Positions 1-5,134 of a stretch of 6,467 nucleotides of DNA are shown here, in pieces (the first letter of the stretch is position 1; every line of letters begins with the position of its first letter). A program made the position numbers and the translations under genes. The DNA comes from CAYPEK01 sp964409645 (GTDB lineage Bacteria; UBP15; UBA6099), in the NCBI GenBank assembly GCA_964409645.1, contig CAYPEK010000169.1, positions 1-6,467 of the forward strand, given 5' to 3'. The notes under the pieces are model-generated. The model was not told the origin of the DNA, ran no database searches, and worked only from the letters and a program-made list of their open reading frames with translations.

Positions 1-23
1 GTAGTTGGTAGTTGGTAGTTGGG
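1..23. repeat. Tandem 7-mer GTAGTTG, three copies
   Basis: GTAGTTG occurs three times in perfect tandem at 1-7, 8-14 and 15-21, followed by GG. The array starts at the first base of the window, so it may continue upstream and its copy number is unknown. It is probably slippage-prone simple sequence. No function can be read from it. Confidence 0.85.
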
Positions 24-73
24 AAAAAGACAAAAAGCAACATTTAAAGTATGTGGCAGGGCGGAGTCGCCGG

Positions 74-95
74 CGGCTGGCCGTTCGGCTGGCCG
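74..95. repeat. 10-bp direct repeat CGGCTGGCCG
   Basis: CGGCTGGCCG is present at 74-83 and again at 86-95, separated by TT, giving a 12-nt period. Each copy contains the palindromic core TGGCCG/CGGC, so small GC-rich stems are possible. It sits between the 7-mer array and the AAGACAC repeat. The function is unknown. Confidence 0.7.
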
Positions 96-112
96 CACCC
101 CGCCGTATTTTT

Positions 113-143
113 AACCACAAAGACACGAAGACACAAAGAAAAC
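113..143 (+). repeat. AAGACAC-unit intergenic repeat, copy 1
   Basis: An AACCACA lead-in is followed by three 8-nt units: AAGACACG (120-127), AAGACACA (128-135) and the degenerate AAGAAAAC (136-143). A related copy lies at 3685-3715 in the other long spacer, in the same orientation. Aligning 113-138 with 3685-3710 gives 21 identical bases of 26. From memory, similar ACCACAAAGACAC strings are scattered between genes in many environmental bacterial genomes. I cannot verify that here. Confidence 0.65.
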
Positions 144-278
144 ATTATCGCGCTCTGACGATCGCGATTTTGGCAATTAATTTTTTTACGAGTACAGTTA
201 TATCAGAGCGTTATGTGACCACTTGCTGACGCGCGCGGCTCGGATTCGCTTCGCTCATAAAGGCATTAATCCGGGAGC

Positions 279-295
279 GCGGGCATTCTGCCCGC
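279..295. repeat. REP-like hairpin GCGGGCA-TTC-TGCCCGC
   Basis: A perfect 7-bp inverted repeat, GCGGGCA (279-285) and TGCCCGC (289-295), has a 3-nt loop and is flanked on the left by CCGGGAGC. A GC-rich stem of this kind in a spacer resembles repetitive extragenic palindromes. No T-run follows on either strand, so it is unlikely to be an intrinsic terminator. Membership of a dispersed family is inference from form only. Confidence 0.6.
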
Positions 296-297
296 AT

Positions 298-312
298 GAC
301 AATGACATTGTC
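298..312. repeat. 15-bp palindrome GACAATG-A-CATTGTC
   Basis: A perfect 7-bp inverted repeat around a single central A begins 2 nt after the preceding hairpin. It could be a second stem of the same repeat unit, or a dyad-symmetric protein site. No gene start is nearby in the window: it lies 86 nt beyond the 3' end of the minus-strand reductase gene. A repeat element is therefore more likely than an operator. Confidence 0.5.
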
Positions 313-336
313 TTCAACTCATGCACAAAGGAAAAC

Positions 337-359
337 TTTATGCATGGCACACGCATAAA
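337..359 (-). terminator. Weak terminator-like hairpin after reductase gene
   Basis: TTTATGC (337-343) and GCATAAA (353-359) form a 7-bp stem with a 9-nt loop. On the minus strand the second arm is followed by G and TTTT. It lies about 40 nt beyond the stop codon of the minus-strand reductase gene, the right place for the operon terminator. The stem is AT-rich and the T-run is short and interrupted, so this is only a candidate. Confidence 0.3.
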
Positions 360-397
360 ACGAGCGTCCGGGGATCAGTGCGGTATGGCACACTGCT

Positions 398-1294
398 CTA
401 TCCTTGCTGCTGTTTCATTTCCTCGATGAGGTTGAGGAAGTCGGCGAGGCCGAGCATTGGTGTTTTAAGGGTTGCGCGGGCGAGCGAGTTGTCGAGCGAG
501 ACGTCGATGGGGCGCGGCGCGCGGCCGGGCGTTTCGCTCGCGTTTTTGACAAACAGCAAGTCACGGTTCCAGCCGAATCTGTCGGCCGTGATGAGCGACG
601 CTTCAAAACGGGTCATGCGGTCGTTTCCGGAGAGATGTATGAGTCCGGCGAAGTCGTTCTCCGCGAGTTCGAGGAACGAGCGTGCGAGCGTTATGACATC
701 CACCGGGGTGCGCATCTCCTCGTCCGGCACGCCGTATCGTTCTCCTTTTGTCACCGCGGTGGCCATTTTCGCGAGGAAGGAGTTGCCGCCCGCGACAAAC
801 GGATAGCCGAACACGAGCGAGAGCCGCGGGGTGGCGGCGGCCGGGCATTCGGCTCGGACGATCTCCTCCGCGCGGAGTTTCGTTTCGCCGTAGAAGTTCA
901 CCGGCCCCGGTGCGTCGGTCTCCTTGTACATTCCCTTTTTGCCGTCGAAAACGGTGTCCGTGGAGAGGTGGACGAGGCGCGCGCCGGAGGCGGCGCAACG
1001 GCGCACGATCTCAGTGGTAGAAGTCACGTTGAGCGCTTCGGCGACATCGCGGTTCTTCTCGCAGAAATCTATGTCGGCGGATGCTGCGGCGTGGACGACT
1101 GCGTCCGGTTTCACATCGTCGAAAAGCGAGCGCAGCGCGGCGGTGTCGAGCAGGTCGAGCTTATGCCATGTCAGGCCTTCTTTTGTGTATGAAATATCCT
1201 TGCGGGCGACAGCGTGGATTTCCCAGCCTTTGGCGAGTGCGACGACCGCGCCGCCGACAAATCCGCTAGCGCCTGTGACGATTAGTTTCTTCAT
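398..1294 (-). CDS. RmlD-like NAD(P)-dependent sugar reductase (extended SDR)
   Basis: This 298-residue cytoplasmic protein has the RmlD/dTDP-4-dehydrorhamnose reductase fold, of usual length. Residues 7-14 are the Rossmann loop TGASGFVG. STDTVFDG (111-118) matches the RmlD STDYVFDG motif with Tyr replaced by Thr. Y135 and K139 form the YxxxK catalytic pair. RAPRPIDVSLDNS (258-270) matches the family's APRP...LD substrate-binding segment. The start at 1294 is preferred over an in-frame ATG at 1423 because the Rossmann strand begins at once and GAAGGA (1305-1310) lies 10 nt upstream. The longer frame would run into the transporter gene. The stop of the transporter is 49 nt upstream, so the two are probably one operon. 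No rmlA, rmlB or rmlC partner is in view, so the substrate is open: dTDP-4-dehydrorhamnose, another nucleotide sugar, or a MAT2B-like non-enzymatic role. Family confidence is high and substrate confidence low. Confidence 0.85.
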   Translation of the reverse strand: MKKLIVTGASGFVGGAVVALAKGWEIHAVARKDISYTKEGLTWHKLDLLDTAALRSLFDDVKPDAVVHAAASADIDFCEKNRDVAEALNVTSTTEIVRRCAASGARLVHLSTDTVFDGKKGMYKETDAPGPVNFYGETKLRAEEIVRAECPAAATPRLSLVFGYPFVAGGNSFLAKMATAVTKGERYGVPDEEMRTPVDVITLARSFLELAENDFAGLIHLSGNDRMTRFEASLITADRFGWNRDLLFVKNASETPGRAPRPIDVSLDNSLARATLKTPMLGLADFLNLIEEMKQQQG

Positions 1295-1331
1295 AGGTGT
1301 AAAATCCTTCGATATAATCTGCAAATTGAAA

Positions 1332-1344
1332 ACCGGCCGCCGGT
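1332..1344 (-). other. Short hairpin in operon junction
   Basis: ACCGG (1332-1336) and CCGGT (1340-1344) form a 5-bp GC-rich stem with a 3-nt loop. It overlaps the last base of the transporter stop codon and, on the minus strand, runs into TTTTC. It could act as a partial terminator or mRNA-stabilising stem between the transporter and the reductase. It is too short to call a real terminator. Confidence 0.3.
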
Positions 1345-2726
1345 CAGCGGTCGTTGATATGCTTTTTGTGCGCGGACTTAACCTGCATCGAAACGAAGAC
1401 CATCGCAACAACGAACAGGACACTCATCGCGAGGCCGAGCACATTAGCGTTATGGATGCCGTTGTCGCCTTCCATCATCTTGCTGATGACTTCTTCCTGA
1501 ACGATGGGGCCGATGCTGCCGACGCCGTTGATGATGCCCGCGACGCCCGCGGCGTTCTTCTCTCCGGCGACCTGCATTGCTGCCGCGCCGCTGATTATCG
1601 AGTCGGGTCCGTAGAGCATGAAGCCGACTGCTCCGCAGCATATTGCGAACGCGTATGGGTTCCCACCGAAAATGACGACTGCGACGTAAGAGATCGCCAT
1701 TCCAATACCCATCAGAAGACACAGGGATGTCCATTTTCCTTTAAATACTCTGTCGAGCGCCCAGCCGGCGATGAACACTCCGGGGATGCCGACGATGTCG
1801 AATATCGAAGAGAACAAAACCGAATGGCTCACGTCGAGGCCGAGGACCTGAAGAAAAGTCGGCGTCCATGAATCGAGGGAGTAGCGCAGGAATTTGAGGA
1901 AAAAGTAGCTGAGCCCCATCACGGGAACCACCGGGTTGAGAAGCAGCTTTGCGTACTGTGCGAACGTGACGTGTTCTTCGTCGGATGCTTTCACCGAGCG
2001 GTCGAGGTCTTCCTCCTGCTCGACAATTTTGGGCAGTCCGACATCCTCCGGTTTGTTCCGCTGCCAGAAATACATCAGCCACCAGATCGCGAACGCCGCG
2101 ATGGTGCATCCGAAATAGGTATAGCGCCACGCGTTCTTTTCGCCGCTCCAACAGTATTTAGAGGCAACGAACGCACAGCCCACGAAAAAGATGTGCCAGC
2201 CGGCTTTGAGCAGGAACGCGCCGAGGGTTTTCACGATCATGTTCGCGATCACGAAATTTGTGTTCCAAACACCCATGATCGTTCCGCGCTCGGTGCGGCG
2301 CAGCCAGTCGGCCACGGAGCCGACGCAGCCCGGCCATCCGCTCGCCTGAACGAGCCCGTTGAAGATCATGAATACCATGAACGTCCAATATGAATTTGCG
2401 AATCCGAAAACGATATTGATGATTATCGAAAGGCCCAGACCGCCGAGCAGCAGCACTCGCGGGCCCCATTTGCGGCCGAAGAAGCTGCTCAGGAACTGCC
2501 CCACCATGTACGCGACCAGATATGCGGTCCAGATATGCGCGATCATGTTGATGTTGACGTGGAACTGCTCTGAAAGCGGTATTTTGATAAAGGTGAACAC
2601 TTTCCGGCAGAGGTAGTAGCCGCAGTAGCCGAAATAGGTGGCGATGAGAATCCGCCAGCGCCACATCGCCTGTTCTTTCGACAGTGCCGCCGCGCTTTTT
2701 GCTTCTGTTGTTGTGTTTCCCGTCAT
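1344..2726 (-). CDS. MFS transporter, organophosphate:phosphate antiporter-like (GlpT/UhpT/UhpC type)
   Basis: This 460-residue inner-membrane carrier has about 12 hydrophobic segments and no signal peptide. TM1 contains YFGYCGYYLCRK (31-42), matching the GlpT YYLVRK motif, so R41 corresponds to phosphate-binding R45 of E. coli GlpT. In TM7, FLRYSLDSWTPTFL (279-292) matches GlpT LLRYGILDWSPTYL, so R281 corresponds to R269. GWPGCVGSVADWLRRTERG (130-148) is the family's cytoplasmic-loop signature. The position of GlpT H165 appears to be N157. Residues about 181-200 look like an insertion relative to GlpT. These points support exchange of a phosphorylated metabolite for phosphate, or sensing of one as in UhpC. 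No glpQ, uhpA or uhpB is adjacent, so the substrate is unknown. An in-frame ATG at 2870 would add 48 residues translated across the promoter region, so I chose 2726. GTG at 2735 is another possible start. The ribosome binding site is weak and purine-rich. It is probably the first gene of an operon with the downstream reductase. Confidence 0.87.
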   Translation of the reverse strand: MTGNTTTEAKSAAALSKEQAMWRWRILIATYFGYCGYYLCRKVFTFIKIPLSEQFHVNINMIAHIWTAYLVAYMVGQFLSSFFGRKWGPRVLLLGGLGLSIIINIVFGFANSYWTFMVFMIFNGLVQASGWPGCVGSVADWLRRTERGTIMGVWNTNFVIANMIVKTLGAFLLKAGWHIFFVGCAFVASKYCWSGEKNAWRYTYFGCTIAAFAIWWLMYFWQRNKPEDVGLPKIVEQEEDLDRSVKASDEEHVTFAQYAKLLLNPVVPVMGLSYFFLKFLRYSLDSWTPTFLQVLGLDVSHSVLFSSIFDIVGIPGVFIAGWALDRVFKGKWTSLCLLMGIGMAISYVAVVIFGGNPYAFAICCGAVGFMLYGPDSIISGAAAMQVAGEKNAAGVAGIINGVGSIGPIVQEEVISKMMEGDNGIHNANVLGLAMSVLFVVAMVFVSMQVKSAHKKHINDR

Positions 2727-2767
2727 TCCCGCCACCGGTCCATATATCAGAATATTACAACCGGGTA

Positions 2768-2797
2768 ATTCTAAACGATAAGAACGTGATAACGCAA
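2768..2797 (-). promoter_or_regulatory. Candidate sigma70 promoter for transporter operon
   Basis: On the minus strand TTGCGT (-35, 2792-2797) and TAGAAT (-10, 2768-2773) are 18 nt apart. They would give a transcript start near 2761 and a leader of about 35 nt before the ATG at 2726. TTGTAA (2801-2806) abuts the -35 box and is complementary in sense to TTACAA at 2755-2760 and 2827-2832. The match is moderate but the placement is sensible. Confidence 0.4.
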
Positions 2798-2827
2798 GGA
2801 TTGTAACAGCGTGCTTTTTACACTGAT

Positions 2828-2839
2828 TACAAATTTGTA
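2828..2839. promoter_or_regulatory. 12-bp palindrome, possible operator between divergent promoters
   Basis: TACAAATTTGTA is perfectly self-complementary. It lies 24 nt upstream of the plus-strand -35 box (2864) and 30 nt upstream of the minus-strand -35 box (2797). A site there could control both the transporter operon and the signalling gene. No regulator can be assigned from the sequence, and AT-rich palindromes of this size can arise by chance. Confidence 0.35.
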
Positions 2840-2863
2840 TCGACAGTAAAAACGCTTTGCCGA

Positions 2864-2891
2864 TTGACATGCAAAAGTGATGAAATATACT
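2864..2891 (+). promoter_or_regulatory. Sigma70 promoter for receiver-domain gene
   Basis: TTGACA (2864-2869), a consensus -35, is followed after 16 nt by TATACT (2886-2891), one mismatch from TATAAT. The start would be near 2898, leaving a leader of about 115 nt before the ATG at 3013. It is the best-matching promoter in the window. Confidence 0.65.
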
Positions 2892-3012
2892 GATAACAGT
2901 CGGTGAGTGCGGCCCGCGTGAGATGACAATAAGCGAGTAAATTTTTCGGGTCGCGGAGGGATATTAAGGGAAAGGAAAGCCGGGCGGCGGGGGATGCAAG
3001 GTTAAGCATCAA

Positions 3013-3657
3013 ATGTCGATTGCGAAAAGCGACAACATTATCAGGAAAAAAGGAAGTGCCGCAGGCGCGTCGAAGAAATATGTGCGCTCGAAAAAGGTGA
3101 AAACGGACGACCTCGAACCGGGGATGGTGCTCGCGGAGGAAGTGCGGCTCGCCAGTGGATCGGTTATCATCACGGTCGATACAGAGTTGACCGAAACCCA
3201 TATAAACAAACTGAAAGACCTCTCAATAGACGGAGCGTTTATCGAGCAGGCGGAGAAGGAGAAGAATCACGACCCTCTCCGCGGCCGCACCGCGGTTGTT
3301 GTCTGCTCCGATCTAAGTTGCCGGAATGAAATCGCGCAAAGTCTGTACAAGCATAATATGCTGTTATGCGGCGAATTCGACAGCGTCGAGGCGGGAATCG
3401 GCGCGGCGTGCCGGTATAATGTGGATGTTTTCATGCTCGACACCGATACACCCGGCGTTTCTGTCGGCAAGGTTGTCAGTAAGCTGAAGAGAAAAAAACC
3501 GGATATAAGGGTTGTGGCGATATCGGACTATAAGGAGCGCAACCACGTTGTGGAGACTCTGAAATCGGGAGCGGACGACTTCCTTGTGAAGCCTGTGAAT
3601 TGGGATGCGCTTCGTCCGCGTCTGCTTAAGTTTTTCACGCCCGCTGAAGAGGCATAG
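3013..3657 (+). CDS. Receiver-domain protein with HD-GYP-associated N-terminal module
   Basis: This 214-residue soluble protein has a basic, probably disordered N-terminus (1-28). Residues 29-80 carry the pattern LEPGMVLAEEV...G...TELTETHINKLKDLSIDGAFIE, which resembles the small domain (DUF3391-like) often found before HD-GYP phosphodiesterase domains. Residues 92-208 form a CheY-like receiver. D143 (MLD) is the probable phospho-acceptor, S171 the switch Thr/Ser and K193 (VKP) the conserved Lys. The acidic pair after strand 1 is weak: VVVCSD has only D100 where most receivers have two or three Asp residues. There is no DNA-binding, HD-GYP or GGDEF output, so it probably signals by protein contact. 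AAGG (2998-3001) lies 11 nt upstream of the ATG. It is transcribed alone, divergently from the transporter, and no histidine kinase is in view. The receiver call is firm, the N-terminal module likely and the pathway unknown. Confidence 0.83.
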   Translation: MSIAKSDNIIRKKGSAAGASKKYVRSKKVKTDDLEPGMVLAEEVRLASGSVIITVDTELTETHINKLKDLSIDGAFIEQAEKEKNHDPLRGRTAVVVCSDLSCRNEIAQSLYKHNMLLCGEFDSVEAGIGAACRYNVDVFMLDTDTPGVSVGKVVSKLKRKKPDIRVVAISDYKERNHVVETLKSGADDFLVKPVNWDALRPRLLKFFTPAEEA

Positions 3658-3684
3658 CTCGGGGCGGGAAGAAAACGCAAGATT

Positions 3685-3715
3685 TACCATAAAGACACCA
3701 ATACACAAAAAACAG
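3685..3715 (+). repeat. AAGACAC-unit intergenic repeat, copy 2
   Basis: This is a degenerate relative of the repeat at 113-143, in the same orientation: units AAGACACC (3692-3699), AATACACA (3700-3707) and AAAAAACA (3708-3715), with a TACCATA lead-in. Both copies lie in the two longest spacers of the window and never in a gene. The similarity could partly reflect low-complexity A/C-rich sequence, but the lead-in and 8-nt phase are shared. Confidence 0.55.
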
Positions 3716-3814
3716 CTTTTATGCGTCACCCCCGCACTTGTTTGATGGTGTATTTGTTTTTTATTGCTCCGTTTTTCCGCAACTTTAAAAAAATCTTCCC
3801 GCGAGGCGCGCGTG

Positions 3815-3823
3815 TGATATAAT
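3815..3823 (+). promoter_or_regulatory. Extended -10 promoter for acyl-CoA dehydrogenase operon
   Basis: TGATATAAT contains a consensus TATAAT (3818-3823) preceded by TGn, the extended -10 element. The -35 area (CTTCCC, 3795-3800) is poor, as is common for extended -10 promoters. Transcription would start near 3830 and give a leader of about 135 nt before the ATG at 3965. Confidence 0.55.
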
Positions 3824-3911
3824 TACGCGGTCATATTTAGTAACTCATCCATGGGATTGCAGCCAGAGTGAATTGCCGTTTTGATGGCGTGCGGCGGCAG
3901 TGTGTTTTTCA

Positions 3912-3940
3912 GCCCGGCTTTTTCCCCGAAAGGCCCGGGC
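3912..3940 (+). promoter_or_regulatory. Leader hairpin before the dehydrogenase ribosome binding site
   Basis: GCCCGG (3912-3917) can pair with CCGGGC (3935-3940) across a 17-nt loop. The right arm also belongs to a self-complementary GGCCCGGGCC (3932-3941). The hairpin ends 12 nt before the Shine-Dalgarno GGGAGG, so it could tune translation. It matches no riboswitch that I recognise and may be incidental GC-rich pairing. Confidence 0.3.
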
Positions 3941-3964
3941 CAATAAATCGACGGGAGGCTTCTT

Positions 3965-5134
3965 ATGGATTTCGCTTTGAATGAAGAGCAGATTGCGTTC
4001 ATGAAAAGCGTCTATAACTTTTCTAAGAACGAACTGGCTCCCCTGATGGAGGAATATGAACTGAAGGGCGAGTTCTGCTGGCCGGCGTGGCGGAAGATGG
4101 CGGACTTCGGGATGATGGGACTGCCGTTTCCGGAGAAGTACGGCGGCGCGAACGCGGGCGTGGTGACGACTTGCCTCGGCATGGAATCGCTGGCGCGCGG
4201 CGGCTGCGACGCGGGCACCTGCCTCGCGTGGGGCGCGCACACCATCCTCTGCGGCGTGCCCATCTGGCTGCTCGGTACCGAGGAACAAAAGCAGAAGTAC
4301 CTGACGAAGTTGACGAACAGTGAGTGGGTCGGCGGGTTCGGGCTCACCGAGCCGGGCGCGGGCTCGGACGCCGCGAGCGTGAAGACCACCGCCGTCAAAA
4401 AGGGCGACAAATACATCCTCAACGGCACGAAGATGTTCATCACTAACGGGCCGATCGGCAAGATATTCGTCGTGATCGCGGTGACGGACAAGAGCGCGGG
4501 CCACATGGGCATCAGCGCGTTCCTCGTCGAGAGCTCGTTCCCCGGCTTCTCTGTCGGCAAGGAGCTCAACAAGATGGGCAACCGCACGTCCACGACGTCC
4601 GAACTGATTTTCGAGGACTGCGAAGTGCCGGCGGAAAATCTGCTCGGCCCGGAGGGCATGGGGTTCATCCTCGTTGGCAAGACGATCCTCGAGTACGAGC
4701 GGTCCTGCCTGCTCGCGGCGGGGCTCGGCGGAATGGAGTGCACGCTGGACCTGTCGATTAAATATGCCAAAGAGAGACAGCAGTTCAACCGGCCGATCGC
4801 GCAGTTTCAGGCGATCCGTCGCAAGCTCGCCGATATGAAGATCGCCATCGAGGGCTCGCGGCAGGCCCTATACCGAGTCGCGTGGATGAAGGACAACAAC
4901 ATCCCGGCGATGATGGAGGCCTCCACGGTGAAGCTCTATATGTCCGAGCAGGGCCTGAAGGTGGCCGACCACGGCGTGCAGATACACGGCGGCTACGGTT
5001 ACATGAAGGAATACCCGGTCGAGCGCAACTACCGCGACGTGAAGCTGGGCACGATCGGCGCGGGCACGTCGGAGGTGCAGCGGATGATCATCAGCAAAGG
5101 GCTTTTGAACCCCAAGAAGAAAGGGGGCAAATGA
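3965..5134 (+). CDS. Acyl-CoA dehydrogenase, isovaleryl-type active site
   Basis: This 389-residue FAD enzyme, of normal family length, should oxidise an acyl-CoA to the 2,3-enoyl-CoA and pass electrons to electron-transfer flavoprotein in the cytoplasm. The N-terminal helical domain is about 1-120. The middle beta domain has GGFGLTEPGAGSD (123-135) and NGTKMFITNG (153-162). The C-terminal helical domain has R271, F274 and Q282 of the flavin-dimer contact, QIHGGYGY (339-346) and YRDVK...GAGTSEVQR. The catalytic Glu of the medium- and short-chain enzymes is replaced by A366, exactly as in isovaleryl-CoA dehydrogenase (IGAGTSEV). LEYER in helix G places E245 where isovaleryl-CoA dehydrogenase has catalytic E254. 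GGGAGG (3953-3958) lies 6 nt before the ATG and fixes the start. The stop overlaps the next start. The substrate is unknown: a branched or long-chain acyl-CoA is plausible, but active-site type alone does not prove it. Confidence 0.92.
   Translation: MDFALNEEQIAFMKSVYNFSKNELAPLMEEYELKGEFCWPAWRKMADFGMMGLPFPEKYGGANAGVVTTCLGMESLARGGCDAGTCLAWGAHTILCGVPIWLLGTEEQKQKYLTKLTNSEWVGGFGLTEPGAGSDAASVKTTAVKKGDKYILNGTKMFITNGPIGKIFVVIAVTDKSAGHMGISAFLVESSFPGFSVGKELNKMGNRTSTTSELIFEDCEVPAENLLGPEGMGFILVGKTILEYERSCLLAAGLGGMECTLDLSIKYAKERQQFNRPIAQFQAIRRKLADMKIAIEGSRQALYRVAWMKDNNIPAMMEASTVKLYMSEQGLKVADHGVQIHGGYGYMKEYPVERNYRDVKLGTIGAGTSEVQRMIISKGLLNPKKKGGK

Larger units (their letters stand above)
1..397. other. Non-coding, repeat-bearing intergenic region
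   Basis: No convincing gene lies here. The short open frames have low-complexity or arginine-rich translations, lack ribosome binding sites and run through the repeats. From left to right the stretch holds a tandem 7-mer, a GC-rich 10-bp direct repeat, an AAGACAC-unit repeat, two adjacent palindromes and a weak terminator-like hairpin just beyond the stop of the minus-strand reductase gene. The density of small repeats suggests a spacer that collects dispersed intergenic elements. The left boundary is the window edge, so an upstream gene may end or begin outside. Confidence 0.7.
3658..3964. other. Non-coding spacer and dehydrogenase leader
   Basis: No gene is apparent in these 307 nt. They hold the second AAGACAC repeat copy (3685-3715), an extended -10 promoter (3815-3823), a GC-rich leader hairpin (3912-3940) and a strong Shine-Dalgarno sequence (3953-3958). 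I see no convincing intrinsic terminator for the upstream receiver gene. Its transcript may end by Rho or continue into the dehydrogenase operon. A six-codon ATG...TGA frame at 3851-3871 has no ribosome binding site. Confidence 0.65.

Noticed and set aside
5..229. Small frame across the left-end repeats
   Set aside because: It translates the tandem repeat and A-rich element and lacks a Shine-Dalgarno sequence or homology.
1..397. Possible CRISPR array or integration site in the repeat-rich left end
   Set aside because: The repeats differ from one another, are too short and lack regular spacers. No integrase gene is present and no tRNA gene adjoins them.
404..1192. Long plus-strand open frame opposite the reductase gene
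   Set aside because: It is antisense to a gene with clear RmlD motifs. Its translation is Arg/Gly/Val-rich with no recognisable domain, as expected of high-GC antisense frames.
924..1871. 315-codon plus-strand frame spanning the reductase/transporter junction
   Set aside because: It overlaps two well-supported minus-strand genes, has no ribosome binding site and has a compositionally biased translation.
3851..3871. Six-codon upstream frame in the dehydrogenase leader
   Set aside because: No ribosome binding site precedes it, and its short composition shows no run of regulatory codons.
3845..4504. Minus-strand frame of 219 codons over the dehydrogenase start
   Set aside because: It is antisense to the conserved N-terminal half of the first dehydrogenase and to its promoter leader. 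No domain is recognised.
4882..5130. Upstream extension of the second dehydrogenase by 83 codons
   Set aside because: The extension is a frame-shifted shadow of the first dehydrogenase. The family N-terminus begins at 5131 or 5137 with the ATGA overlap.
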